This document shows positions 7,913 through 15,942 of a DNA stretch of 64,000 nucleotides, one piece after another. The notes under the pieces were generated by a model, which worked only from the letters and a program-made list of their open reading frames with translations, was not told the origin of the DNA and made no database searches. The stretch is from Parenemella sanctibonifatiensis (lineage in GTDB: Bacteria > Actinomycetota > Actinomycetes > Propionibacteriales > Propionibacteriaceae), in the NCBI RefSeq assembly GCF_002250565.1, contig NZ_NMVJ01000009.1, positions 124,001 to 188,000 on the forward strand, read 5' to 3'. Made by a program: the position numbers and the translations under genes. How positions within the stretch are numbered: the first letter of the stretch is position 1; each line of letters begins with the position of its first letter.

Positions 7913-9421
7913 TCAGTAAGCGAAGGAGAGTGGCTGGTCGTCGTTCTCGACGACCTCGACGGGTTTCGCCTCAGGCAGGCCCTCCTTGATGTACTTCAAC
8001 ATCAGGCCGACCTCGATCACCGCCAGGCCGCCGTAGAGCAGCGTGAAGACGATCATGGAGGTGAGGACGGTGCCCGCACCGACGCCGGGGGAGACGCCGG
8101 CGGCGGTCGGCATGACGCCGAACACCAACCAGGGCTGACGGCCCATCTCGGTGAAGATCCAGCCGAAGGAGTTGGCGAACATCGGGGCCAGCGGGGCAAT
8201 CACGCAGATGGCGGTGAACCACCACGAGGAGCGGGGCAGGTGGTTCTTGCGGACCACCCACAGCAGGTACGCCCCGATCGCCATCGCGAGGAAGCCCAGC
8301 CCCATCATGGCCCGGAAGGACCAGTAGGTGACGGGGATGTTGGGGGCGAAGTTGACGATGCCGAAGTGGCCGTACTTCTCCTCGTACTCGGCCTGCAGGT
8401 CGTTGATGCCGCGGACCTCACCGTCCAGGGTGCCGGTCGCCAAGAAGGACAGCACGTACGGGACGGTCATGGCGTACACCTCCTCGCTGCCATCGAGGGT
8501 GCCGATCGTCAGCACCGAGAAGGAGGCCGGGGCTTCGGTGTCGTAGAGCGCTTCGGCGGCGGCCATCTTCATCGGCTGCACGTCGGTCATGACCTTGCCC
8601 TGGATGTCGCCGGTGATGCAGACGGCCAGTCCGGAGATCAGCAACCCAATGGCGCCGAACTTGAGCGCCCATCGGAAGCCGGAGATCTGCTCCTGTCGAT
8701 CCGTCTCGGCCCGCTCGGCGGCAGCCGTGGCTTCGGCGTCGACCTCGGCCTCAGTGCCCGCGGGCAGCGTCGGGGTGGTCGCGGCGGCCTTGTTGAGTCG
8801 GGCCAGGTGCCAGCCGGCGATGCCGGCGATGAAGCCCGTCGCGACCAGGTAGGACGCGGCCAGGGTGTGCGGGAAGGTGATGAGCAGCACCGGGTTGGTC
8901 ATCACGGCGCCGAAGTCGGTCAGCTCGGCGCGGTCGGTGACCGGGTTGTACTGGTAGCCGAGCGGATTCTGCATCCAGGAGTTGGCGGCCAGGATGAAGA
9001 TCGCGGACAGCATGGTGCCGAAAGCCGCGAGCCAGATCGTCATCAGGTGGATCTTCTTGGGCAGCCGGTCCCAGCCGAAGATCCAGGCGCCCAGGAAGGT
9101 GGACTCGAGGAAGAACGCCAGCAGCGCCTCCAGCGCGAGTGGGGCACCGAAGATGTCGCCCACGAAGCGGCTGTACTCGGACCAGTTCATGCCGAACTGG
9201 AACTCCTGCACGATGCCGGTCACCACGCCCATGGCGAAGTTGATGAGGAAGAGCTTGCCGTAGAACTTGGTCAGCCGGAGGAATTTGTCCTGTCCGGTGC
9301 GAAACCACATGGTCTGCAGGACTGCGACCAGCAGTGAGAGAGCAATCGTCAGGGGTACGAAGAAGTAGTGATAGACGGTGGTGATCCCGAACTGCCACCG
9401 TGCCAGCGTTTCTGGGCTCAT
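7913..9421 (-). CDS. cydA: CydA, cytochrome bd quinol oxidase subunit I
   Basis: 502 residues from ATG at 9421 (MSPETLARWQFG). His18 in TTVYHYFF corresponds to the heme ligand His19 of E. coli CydA. The GRQPW quinol-oxidase motif and the GDIQGK stretch are present. The Q-loop is short, as in actinobacteria and Firmicutes. A longer frame reaches 9712 but crosses the intergenic operators and has no homology. It is the first gene of cydABDC, and a palindromic operator candidate (9432-9450) ends 11 bp upstream of the start codon. Confidence 0.95.
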   Translation of the reverse strand: MSPETLARWQFGITTVYHYFFVPLTIALSLLVAVLQTMWFRTGQDKFLRLTKFYGKLFLINFAMGVVTGIVQEFQFGMNWSEYSRFVGDIFGAPLALEALLAFFLESTFLGAWIFGWDRLPKKIHLMTIWLAAFGTMLSAIFILAANSWMQNPLGYQYNPVTDRAELTDFGAVMTNPVLLITFPHTLAASYLVATGFIAGIAGWHLARLNKAAATTPTLPAGTEAEVDAEATAAAERAETDRQEQISGFRWALKFGAIGLLISGLAVCITGDIQGKVMTDVQPMKMAAAEALYDTEAPASFSVLTIGTLDGSEEVYAMTVPYVLSFLATGTLDGEVRGINDLQAEYEEKYGHFGIVNFAPNIPVTYWSFRAMMGLGFLAMAIGAYLLWVVRKNHLPRSSWWFTAICVIAPLAPMFANSFGWIFTEMGRQPWLVFGVMPTAAGVSPGVGAGTVLTSMIVFTLLYGGLAVIEVGLMLKYIKEGLPEAKPVEVVENDDQPLSFAY

Positions 9422-9431
9422 GGCCGCAAGC

Positions 9432-9450
9432 CTACGACGCTGCGTCGTAG
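9432..9450. promoter_or_regulatory. BlaI/CopY-type operator candidate O1 (cydA side)
   Basis: A perfect 19-bp palindrome CTACGACGC-T-GCGTCGTAG. It contains TACGAC-N5-GTCGTA, the same 6-5-6 geometry as the second site at 9487-9503. It lies 11 bp upstream of the cydA ATG, where a bound repressor would block transcription. Confidence 0.75.
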
Positions 9451-9486
9451 TAATCCATCTGACGGGGCGGATGTGATATGCCTCAC

Positions 9487-9503
9487 TACTACGGACAGTA
9501 GTA
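9487..9503. promoter_or_regulatory. BlaI/CopY-type operator candidate O2 (regulator side)
   Basis: TACTAC-GGACA-GTAGTA, matching the TACTAC-like dyad known for BlaI-family repressors. It lies 33 bp upstream of the GTG start of the divergent BlaI-family gene, so autoregulation is likely. Confidence 0.75.
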
Positions 9504-9536
9504 CCAATGTTCCCGGATTGGTGCCATGCTGGTGCT

Positions 9537-9896
9537 GTGGCAGTTCTCGGAGACCTCGAACATCGCGTCATGGGAGCGCTGTGGCGTACCAGCCAGGCGC
9601 GCTCGGTGCGAGAGGTGCACGAGGAGCTCTCGGGAGAGGACGGGGAGAAGCAGCTGGCGTACACCACCGTCATGACGGTGCTCGACCGGCTCGCCAAGAA
9701 GGACCTGGTCATGCGGGAGCGCGACGGCAGGGCCTGGATCTATCGCCCCGCGGTCACCCAGGCGCGGCTGATCGCCGACGAGATGTATGCCCTGCTGGTC
9801 GACGTCGACCCGAGCGAGCGCCCCCGCATCCTCGATGAGCTGCGTGGCCTGATCGACGGCGACCCGGCCATGGAGGGGTTGCGCCGGTCGGGCTAG
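9537..9896 (+). CDS. BlaI/MecI/CopY-family winged-helix repressor
   Basis: 119 residues from GTG at 9537 (MAVLGDLEHRVMGALW). The winged-helix core includes SVREVHEEL and AYTTVMTVLDRLAKKDLV, both hallmarks of the family, followed by a dimerisation helix region. It is divergent from cydABDC, with two operator candidates between the genes. No BlaR1/MecR1 sensor protease gene lies beside it, so the inducing signal is unknown. Inference: it represses its own gene and the cyd operon. Confidence 0.88.
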   Translation: MAVLGDLEHRVMGALWRTSQARSVREVHEELSGEDGEKQLAYTTVMTVLDRLAKKDLVMRERDGRAWIYRPAVTQARLIADEMYALLVDVDPSERPRILDELRGLIDGDPAMEGLRRSG

Positions 9897-9909
9897 CGGC
9901 GTACGCGAA

Positions 9910-9978
9910 ACCTCAACTTGTTGAGGACCTGGGGCCCAGGTCGCGGATTCTGGGCCGAGAAGCTCAACAAGTTGAGGA
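9910..9978. repeat. Nested palindromes after the BlaI-family gene
   Basis: CCTCAAC-TT-GTTGAGG lies near 9910 and a partner CTCAACAAGTTGAGG near 9963-9977. Together they also form a 15-bp inverted repeat. Between them is GACCTGG-GGC-CCAGGTC. The element starts about 14 bp after the stop codon and could terminate transcription of both the repressor gene and the convergent gene at 10011. Confidence 0.65.
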
Positions 9979-10010
9979 AACGTGCGCCGCGGGGGCTGGT
10001 TGCGGTGCGA

Positions 10011-10373
10011 TCACATCGTGCGTGCGACGAACACCGCCACGGCGACGACCGCGGTCACGGTGGGTGCGACGGCCCAGTGCCAGTGGGCCCTGCGGCGTAG
10101 CAGCAGGGATCCGATGATCATCGGGAGCAGCGCCAGTAGTAGCGTCACGACGCCGTAGGCGAGCCAGGCGGCCCAGGGCAGGTCCTCGAACGCGTCGACG
10201 ACCGAGGCGGGGCGCCAGAGGACCGCCGACGTCATGCTGAGAACCGCCAGCGGCGTAAAAGCCAGAACTCCTGAGACCACGCAACAGATCGCCAGAAGCG
10301 CCCCTGCTGCCGCTCGGCTCGGTCGGGAAGGTAGGCGCCCCCCGCGGGTACTTGTGGCATCGTTTGGCACCAT
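10011..10373 (-). CDS. Small membrane protein of unknown function
   Basis: 120 residues from ATG at 10373 (MVPNDATSTRGG). A basic N-terminus is followed by about three hydrophobic segments (roughly residues 25-50, 68-92 and 98-118), with a short RRRAHW loop between the last two. No recognised domain. An open frame continues upstream to 10541, but that extension overlaps the gene at 10378 and looks non-coding. Confidence 0.5.
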   Translation of the reverse strand: MVPNDATSTRGGRLPSRPSRAAAGALLAICCVVSGVLAFTPLAVLSMTSAVLWRPASVVDAFEDLPWAAWLAYGVVTLLLALLPMIIGSLLLRRRAHWHWAVAPTVTAVVAVAVFVARTM

Positions 10374-10377
10374 ATGT

Positions 10378-10569
10378 TTAGCGCAAGGCGGCGTTATGTC
10401 CCTCAAAGACTTCGTAGAAGCCGGTAACGGCCCTCGCGTACCGCTCCGCCGCTGGTCCAAATCCGTTGTAGCGACGGATAATATCGAACAGCTGAGCCGA
10501 GGTGTAGTCGGTGCGTGGCCCGCCAGGCACTCCGACCTCATCGGCTCCCCACAATAGGATCAGCGGCAC
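10378..10569 (-). CDS. Small helical protein of unknown function, start uncertain
   Basis: 63 residues if translation starts at GTG 10569 (MPLILLWGADEVG). The frame stays open upstream and runs through the end of the gene at 10614. A CTG codon at 10617-10615 overlaps that gene's TGA stop as CTGA and would give a protein of about 79 residues with an intact-looking N-terminus (TDAQLADDTAYNLAAVP). The C-terminal half is plausibly helical (TSAQLFDIIRRYNGF). No domain recognised. Its position suggests translational coupling to the secreted protein upstream. Confidence 0.4.
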   Translation of the reverse strand: MPLILLWGADEVGVPGGPRTDYTSAQLFDIIRRYNGFGPAAERYARAVTGFYEVFEGHNAALR

Positions 10570-10613
10570 TGCAGCCAGGTTGTACGCCGTATCGTCCGCG
10601 AGTTGCGCATCAG

Positions 10614-11225
10614 TCAGTCCTTCCAGATGAAGCCGTGGCCGCAGCTGCGATGTGCGTAGCGGAGAGTGGAGGTCCCCTCGGCCTGCGCGGCGGACGCGGT
10701 GTCGCGATTGAGCTCAGTCGTGCCGGTTCCACCGACGAGGGAGTTCTCGGTCTCGGTCAAGCGTGTCCACAGGTCCTTCGCTGACGGGGAGGCGTCGGTG
10801 CCGGCGGTCACGGCCTGGTCGATCCACGCGCACTTCCATACCTGCACTGCGTGGGAGAGGAAGAAGAGGTCGTCAAACGACGATCCCGGCTCTACCCAGC
10901 TGAACATCTGCTCGGCGCTCGGGTAGTAATAGCCCTCGGGCAGGTCTTGGGGTGCGGCGCGGATGGCCGCCTGCCACGCAGGCTCGACCTGCTCGTAGAT
11001 GAAGGCCCGCTGCCCATCGCTGAGTTGGACCGCTGGCTGTTCCTGCTTGGACAGTTGTTCCTTGGACTCGGCATCGGTCGGCAGCTGGCCCCAACTAGTG
11101 ACCACGATGTCGCGGTCGGAGTCGGCGCCCGCCGTCAACGACGAGACCCCGATCACGCTTGCTGCCGTCAGGGCAAGGGCGGCGCCTGTGGCCACCAGTC
11201 CTCGGCGTAGGTATTGCTGTTTCAT
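10614..11225 (-). CDS. Secreted protein of unknown function
   Basis: 203 residues from ATG 11225 (MKQQYLRRGLVATG), chosen because GGAGG lies 5 bp upstream; an earlier ATG four codons upstream has no RBS. A Sec-type signal peptide covers about residues 1-33 with likely cleavage after TAGA. The mature part has Trp- and Tyr-rich stretches (YYYPSAEQMFSW, VQVWKCAWI) and two well-spaced Cys residues, but no recognised domain. It is followed immediately by the small gene at 10378. Confidence 0.65.
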   Translation of the reverse strand: MKQQYLRRGLVATGAALALTAASVIGVSSLTAGADSDRDIVVTSWGQLPTDAESKEQLSKQEQPAVQLSDGQRAFIYEQVEPAWQAAIRAAPQDLPEGYYYPSAEQMFSWVEPGSSFDDLFFLSHAVQVWKCAWIDQAVTAGTDASPSAKDLWTRLTETENSLVGGTGTTELNRDTASAAQAEGTSTLRYAHRSCGHGFIWKD

Positions 11226-11376
11226 CCCAACCTCCATCGGGTGAGAGCTGAAGCTGCCATCTGTGCGACGCTTTCAGTCTGTGCAAGAGACTAGGCTGGT
11301 GCGCCTCTGGAGTCAAGACCCCGCCGAGACTCGCACCGTGCGCGACCGTTCCGTACGCCGGGCGCGGACCGGCGGT

Positions 11377-13425
11377 TCAGCCCATCGGGCCCGCGGCCGG
11401 CGCGTCGCGTTCGGGCAGTTCGGGCTCCGGTTCGGCGTCCTCGATCGCCCCGGCGAACTGGGCGTTGTAGAGCTCCCAGTAGGGGCCGCGCTGCTCCAGC
11501 AGGGCGCTGTGGGAGCCCTGTTCGACGATGCCGCCGTCGCGCATCACCAGGATCACGTCGGCGTCGCGGATGGTCGACAACCGGTGCGCGATGACGAAGC
11601 TGGTGCGCCCGCTGCGCAGGTTGTTCATGGCCTCCTGCACCAACACCTCGGTGCGGGTGTCGACCGAGCTGGTCGCCTCGTCCAGGATCAGCAGCGCCGG
11701 ATCGGCCAGGAAGGCCCGCGCGATGGTGATGAGCTGCTTCTCGCCGGCGGAGACGTTGCTGCCCTCCTCATCGATCATGGTGTCGTAGCCGTCGGGCAGG
11801 CTGTGCACGAAGCGATCGACCAGGCAGGCGCGGCCGGCCTCCTCAATCTCCTCGCGGCTGGCGCCGGGTCGGCCGTAGGCGATGTTCTCGGCGATGGTGC
11901 CGTGGAAGAGCCAGGTGTCCTGCAGCACCATCCCCAGCCGGGAGCGCAACTCGGGCCTGGGCACGCTGGACACGTCGACGTTGTCGAGGGTGATCCGGCC
12001 GCCGTCCAACTCGTAGAAGCGCATGATCAGGTTGACCAGAGTCGTCTTGCCGGCGCCGGTCGGCCCCACGATCGCGACGGTCTGGCCCGGCTCCGCGGTC
12101 AGGCTGAGGTCGGTGATGAGCGGCTCGTCGGTGTAGGAGAAGGCGACGTGCTCGAAGACGACCCGGCCGCGTACCGGCGGCAGGCTGGCCTTGCCCTCGG
12201 TGACCTGTTCGGTGGCATCCAACACCTCGAAGACGCGCTCGGCCGACGCGACGCCGGACTGCAGCAGGTTGGCCATCGAGGCGACCTGGGTGAGCGGCTG
12301 GGTGAACATCCGGGTGTACTGGATGAAGGCCTGGATGTCGCCCAGGTTCATCTGGCCGGTGGCCACGCGTACGCCACCGAGCACGGCGATCGCGACGTAC
12401 TGGATGTTTCCGAGCAGGAACATCACCGGCATGATGATGCCGGAGATGAACTGGGCCTTGAAGGAGGACTGGAAGAGCTGTTCGTTCTCCTCCTCGAAGG
12501 TGGCCTCGGTCTCCTTGCTGCGGCCGAAGACCTTCACCAGAGCGTGCCCCGAGTAGGACTCCTCGACCACCGAGTTGACCTTGCCGGTGGCGGCCCACTG
12601 GGCCACGAACTGCTTCTGGGACTGCTTGCCGATGATCATCGTGGTGATCAGCGACAGCGGGATGATGATGAGCGCGACCAACGCCAGGGTCGGCGAGACC
12701 ACGAACATCATCACGAGCACGCCGATCAGGGTCAGCAGTGCGGTCAGCAACTGGCTGAACGTCTGCTGCATCACCTGCGAGAGGTTGTCGATGTCGTTGG
12801 TGACCCGGCTCAGCAGCTCACCGCGCGGCTGCTTGTCGAAATAAGACAGCGGCAGCCGGTGCAGCTTCAGCTCTACCTTCTCGCGCAGGCTCTTGATGGT
12901 GCGCTGGACGGCGCCGTTGAGCAACCAGCCCTGCACCCACATCAGAATCGCCGACCCGGCGTACGCCGCCAGCGCGATCAGCAGCGCGGTGCCCAGCGCG
13001 CCGGTATCGACGCCCTGCCCCGGCACCAGGTCCATCCGCGCGATCATCTGCGCCAGGTCCGTCTGGCCGCTGGCCTCGAGCTGCTGGACCGCCTGCTCCT
13101 TGGTCACGCCGGCCGGCAACATCATGCCGACCACGCCGGCGAAGATGACGTCGGTGGCGGCGCCGAGCAACTTGGGGCCGATGACGGTCAGCAGGACGCC
13201 GATGGCACCGAGCACGATGACCGAGGTGACCACCATCCGTTCGGGGCGCAGCTCGGCGATCACCCGCTTGAGAGAGGGCCCGAAGTTGAGGGCCTTCTGC
13301 GTCGGCGTACCGACGCCGACGTGACCCCCGCCGTGCTTGCGGTGGTCCTCGGTGCTGGCCTCGATCTCAGTTGACTGGGTCTCGTCGGTCTGGGACTGGT
13401 CCTCGGCCGTGTGCTTGGGGCTCAT
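11377..13425 (-). CDS. ABC multidrug-type exporter, ATPase-permease half (canonical Walker B)
   Basis: 682 residues. A charged N-terminal extension (about 1-50) precedes a six-helix membrane domain and an ATPase domain with Walker A GPTGAGKTT, Walker B LLILDEATSSVD with the catalytic Glu, and a non-consensus signature VSAGEKQ. Its ATG overlaps the stop of the gene at 13422 as ATGA. The pair fits a heterodimeric exporter of the TM287/288 or BmrCD type, this protein being the half with the altered signature motif. Substrate unknown. Confidence 0.88.
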   Translation of the reverse strand: MSPKHTAEDQSQTDETQSTEIEASTEDHRKHGGGHVGVGTPTQKALNFGPSLKRVIAELRPERMVVTSVIVLGAIGVLLTVIGPKLLGAATDVIFAGVVGMMLPAGVTKEQAVQQLEASGQTDLAQMIARMDLVPGQGVDTGALGTALLIALAAYAGSAILMWVQGWLLNGAVQRTIKSLREKVELKLHRLPLSYFDKQPRGELLSRVTNDIDNLSQVMQQTFSQLLTALLTLIGVLVMMFVVSPTLALVALIIIPLSLITTMIIGKQSQKQFVAQWAATGKVNSVVEESYSGHALVKVFGRSKETEATFEEENEQLFQSSFKAQFISGIIMPVMFLLGNIQYVAIAVLGGVRVATGQMNLGDIQAFIQYTRMFTQPLTQVASMANLLQSGVASAERVFEVLDATEQVTEGKASLPPVRGRVVFEHVAFSYTDEPLITDLSLTAEPGQTVAIVGPTGAGKTTLVNLIMRFYELDGGRITLDNVDVSSVPRPELRSRLGMVLQDTWLFHGTIAENIAYGRPGASREEIEEAGRACLVDRFVHSLPDGYDTMIDEEGSNVSAGEKQLITIARAFLADPALLILDEATSSVDTRTEVLVQEAMNNLRSGRTSFVIAHRLSTIRDADVILVMRDGGIVEQGSHSALLEQRGPYWELYNAQFAGAIEDAEPEPELPERDAPAAGPMG

Positions 13426-15155
13426 GCTGCCTCCTCGGCGCTCAGCTGGGAATCGACGATCTCGGCATAGGTGGGCGAACTCTCCAACAGTTCCTCATGG
13501 CTGCCGCGGGCCACGATCTCACCGTTGTCCATCACCAGGATCAGGTCGGCGTCGGTGATCGTGGAGACCCGCTGGGCCACGACGATGCGGGTGGCGTCCT
13601 TGACCGACTCGTCCAGGGCCCGCCGCAGCCGGGAATCGGTGGTCAGGTCCAGGGCCGAGAACGAGTCGTCGAAGAGCAGCACCGGTGGTCGGGCCACCAG
13701 CGCCCGCGCGATCGAGAGCCGCTGCCGCTGCCCGCCGGAGACATTGCTGCCGCCCTGGGCGATCTTGTGGTCCAAGCCATCGGGGAAAGCACTGACGAAG
13801 TCGTCCGCCTGGGCGATCCGCAGCGCCTCCCACAGCTCCTCGTCGGTGGCCTCGGGCCGGCCATAGCGCAGGTTGGACGCGACGGTGCCGGTGAAGAGGA
13901 AGGAGCGCTGCGGGATCAGGCCGACCCGGGACCACAGTTCCTCGGGCGCCAGCTCGGTGACCGGTACGCCGTCGACCACCACCTCGCCGTCGGTGGCGTC
14001 GATCAGCCGCGGGATCAGGTTGAGCAACGTGGTCTTGCCGGTGCCGGTGGCGCCGATGATCGCGGTGGTACGCCCGGGCTCGGCGGTGAAGGTCAGCTCC
14101 CGCAGCACCGGCTCCTCGGCGCCGGGGTAGGTGAAGCTGACGTTGCGGAACTCCACCCGCCCTGCCGCGGCGGCCGGCGTACGCGGGTCGCTCGCCGGCA
14201 CCACGCTGGAACGGGTGTCGAGAACCTCCATGATGCGCTTGGCACACACCGCCGCGCGCGGCGCAATGACCATCACCATCGTGGCCATCATCACGCTGAA
14301 CAGGATCTGGGTGAGGTACTGCAGGAAGGCGGTCAGCTGGCCGACCTGCATCGCCCCCGACGCGACCCGGTGGCCACCGAACCACAGCACGCCGACGCTG
14401 CTGACATTGAGGATCAGCATGACCACCGGGAACATCGTGGCCATCAGCCGGCCCACCTTGGTGGTGGTGTCGGTGAGGTCGGCGTTGGCGCGGTCGAATC
14501 GGGCCGCCTCGTGCTCCTCGCGTACGAAGGCCCGCACCACCCGGATGCCGGTGATCTGTTCGCGCAGCACCCGGTTGACGATGTCGATGCGGTTTTGCAA
14601 CTTGGTGAACAGCGGCCCCATGAAGACGACGATGGTGCCCACCGCGGCAGCCAGAGTGACCACCGCCACCACCACCAGCCACGACAGGCCGATGTCCTCG
14701 CGCAGCGCCATGAAGGTGCCGCCGATCATGGTGATCGGAGCGGACACCAGCATGACGCTGGCCATCACGACCATCTGCTGGATCTGCTGCACGTCGTTGG
14801 TGTTGCGAGTGATCAGCGAGGGTGCGCCAAACTGGTTCAGTTCGCGGGCCGAGAAGCTCAGCACCCGGTGGAAGATGCCGGCGCGGACGTCACGTCCCAT
14901 CGCCATCGCCACCCGGGCGCCCAACCAGGCGGCGGTGATCTGGCCGGCGATCTGGACCAGGCTGACGGCGAGCATGACCCCGCCCGTACGCCAGATGTGG
15001 TCGATGTTGCCGGCTGCCACACCGTCATCGATGATCGAGCCGTTCAGGCTGGGGAGATAGAGCGAGGCCATCGCCGCGACCAACTGGACCCCGATCAGGG
15101 CGAGGATGAAACCGACGTAGGGCCGCAAATAGTGGCGTAGTAGGCGAATCAGCAT
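13422..15155 (-). CDS. ABC multidrug-type exporter, ATPase-permease half (degenerate Walker B)
   Basis: 577 residues from ATG 15155 (MLIRLLRHYLRPYV); the longer frame upstream belongs to the TetR gene in another frame. It has Walker A GATGTGKTT, a consensus signature VSGGQRQRLSIARAL and Walker B VLLFDDSFSALD, where Asp replaces the catalytic Glu. Together with the partner's odd signature this gives one normal and one degenerate ATP site, as in known heterodimeric exporters. The start overlaps the end of the TetR gene by 7 bp. Confidence 0.9.
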   Translation of the reverse strand: MLIRLLRHYLRPYVGFILALIGVQLVAAMASLYLPSLNGSIIDDGVAAGNIDHIWRTGGVMLAVSLVQIAGQITAAWLGARVAMAMGRDVRAGIFHRVLSFSARELNQFGAPSLITRNTNDVQQIQQMVVMASVMLVSAPITMIGGTFMALREDIGLSWLVVVAVVTLAAAVGTIVVFMGPLFTKLQNRIDIVNRVLREQITGIRVVRAFVREEHEAARFDRANADLTDTTTKVGRLMATMFPVVMLILNVSSVGVLWFGGHRVASGAMQVGQLTAFLQYLTQILFSVMMATMVMVIAPRAAVCAKRIMEVLDTRSSVVPASDPRTPAAAAGRVEFRNVSFTYPGAEEPVLRELTFTAEPGRTTAIIGATGTGKTTLLNLIPRLIDATDGEVVVDGVPVTELAPEELWSRVGLIPQRSFLFTGTVASNLRYGRPEATDEELWEALRIAQADDFVSAFPDGLDHKIAQGGSNVSGGQRQRLSIARALVARPPVLLFDDSFSALDLTTDSRLRRALDESVKDATRIVVAQRVSTITDADLILVMDNGEIVARGSHEELLESSPTYAEIVDSQLSAEEAA

Positions 15156-15742
15156 GGGTCTCCTTCGGGTCGAGCGGCGACGCCGTAGAGGAGCGCGCGG
15201 GCGAGGTGATGGTCGGACTGGGGCCAGGCGTACGCCGGGACGGCCCGGCTGGCCAGGGAGAGCGCCATGATCATGCCGGTGATCTGCGGCAGTGGGGCGG
15301 TGAAGGAGTCGCCGTGGGCGGCCAGGCGGGCGGCGATGGCCTTGCCCACCCGTTGGCCGCGCTCCTCGCGGTCGGCGGCCGAGCCTTGGTGGTGCCCGGC
15401 GTGCGTGTGGATGACGAGGAAGAGCTGGCTGACCTGCTCCATGTCGGCGCGGAGCAGGCCGACGATCTCGGCGATCACGGTGGCCAGGTCGGGGGCCTCG
15501 ATGGCGCCGATGGCGGTGCACAGCGCACTCGGGTCGGTGGCCCGCGCGATGGCGGCGGTGATGACGTCGTCCTTGGTGCCGAAGACCCGATACACCGTGC
15601 CCTCGGCCACGCTGGCGGCCTCGGCGATCTGTCGGCTGGTGATGTCCCAGCCCTGACTGCGAACCAGCGGAATCACTGCCTCAAGGATGGCGTCCCGACG
15701 CTGGTCGGGGGTGAGGGGAGTCGCGCGTGGCACGCCGGCCAT
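15149..15742 (-). CDS. TetR-family repressor of the adjacent ABC exporter
   Basis: 197 residues from ATG 15742 (MAGVPRATPLTPDQRR). The N-terminal helix-turn-helix is clear (ITSRQIAEAASVAEGTVYRVFGTKDDV, broken here as ITSRQIAEAAS and TVYRVFGTK). The C-terminal ligand domain is TetR-like with a His-rich stretch (VIHTHAGHHQG). It is first in a three-gene operon with the ABC exporter, and a perfect 20-bp palindrome sits 6 bp upstream of its start. The ligand is probably a drug or metabolite exported by the transporter. Confidence 0.9.
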   Translation of the reverse strand: MAGVPRATPLTPDQRRDAILEAVIPLVRSQGWDITSRQIAEAASVAEGTVYRVFGTKDDVITAAIARATDPSALCTAIGAIEAPDLATVIAEIVGLLRADMEQVSQLFLVIHTHAGHHQGSAADREERGQRVGKAIAARLAAHGDSFTAPLPQITGMIMALSLASRAVPAYAWPQSDHHLARALLYGVAARPEGDPC

Positions 15743-15747
15743 CCTAA

Positions 15748-15767
15748 GTGAGTGAGCGCTCACTCAC
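15748..15767. promoter_or_regulatory. TetR operator, perfect palindrome
   Basis: GTGAGTGAGCGCTCACTCAC is a perfect 20-bp palindrome just upstream of the TetR gene start, with the TGAGTGAGCGCTCACTCA core that is common for TetR autoregulators of exporter operons. Confidence 0.85.
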
Positions 15768-15789
15768 AACTGTTTTTCCGTGTTCTTCG

Positions 15790-15820
15790 GCGGGCCCGTC
15801 CCGGTGCGGGAGGGGCCCGC
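15790..15820 (-). terminator. GC-rich hairpin after the ParA-like gene
   Basis: Arms GCGGGCCC (15790-15797) and GGGCCCGC (15813-15820), with an inner CCCG/CGGG stem. It lies between the end of the ParA-like gene and the TetR operator on the minus strand. There is no T-run on the minus strand, so termination is only likely. Confidence 0.5.
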
Positions 15821-15942
15821 GTGCATCAAGCCGCACTCGATAGCCGAAACCCGGCCTTGAGGGGGCCGAAAGTGAATCGAGTGTGAATTGGTGCAGGCCG
15901 GGGCCGCCCAACGGCGGCGTTCAGGTGATTGACAGGCCCGAC

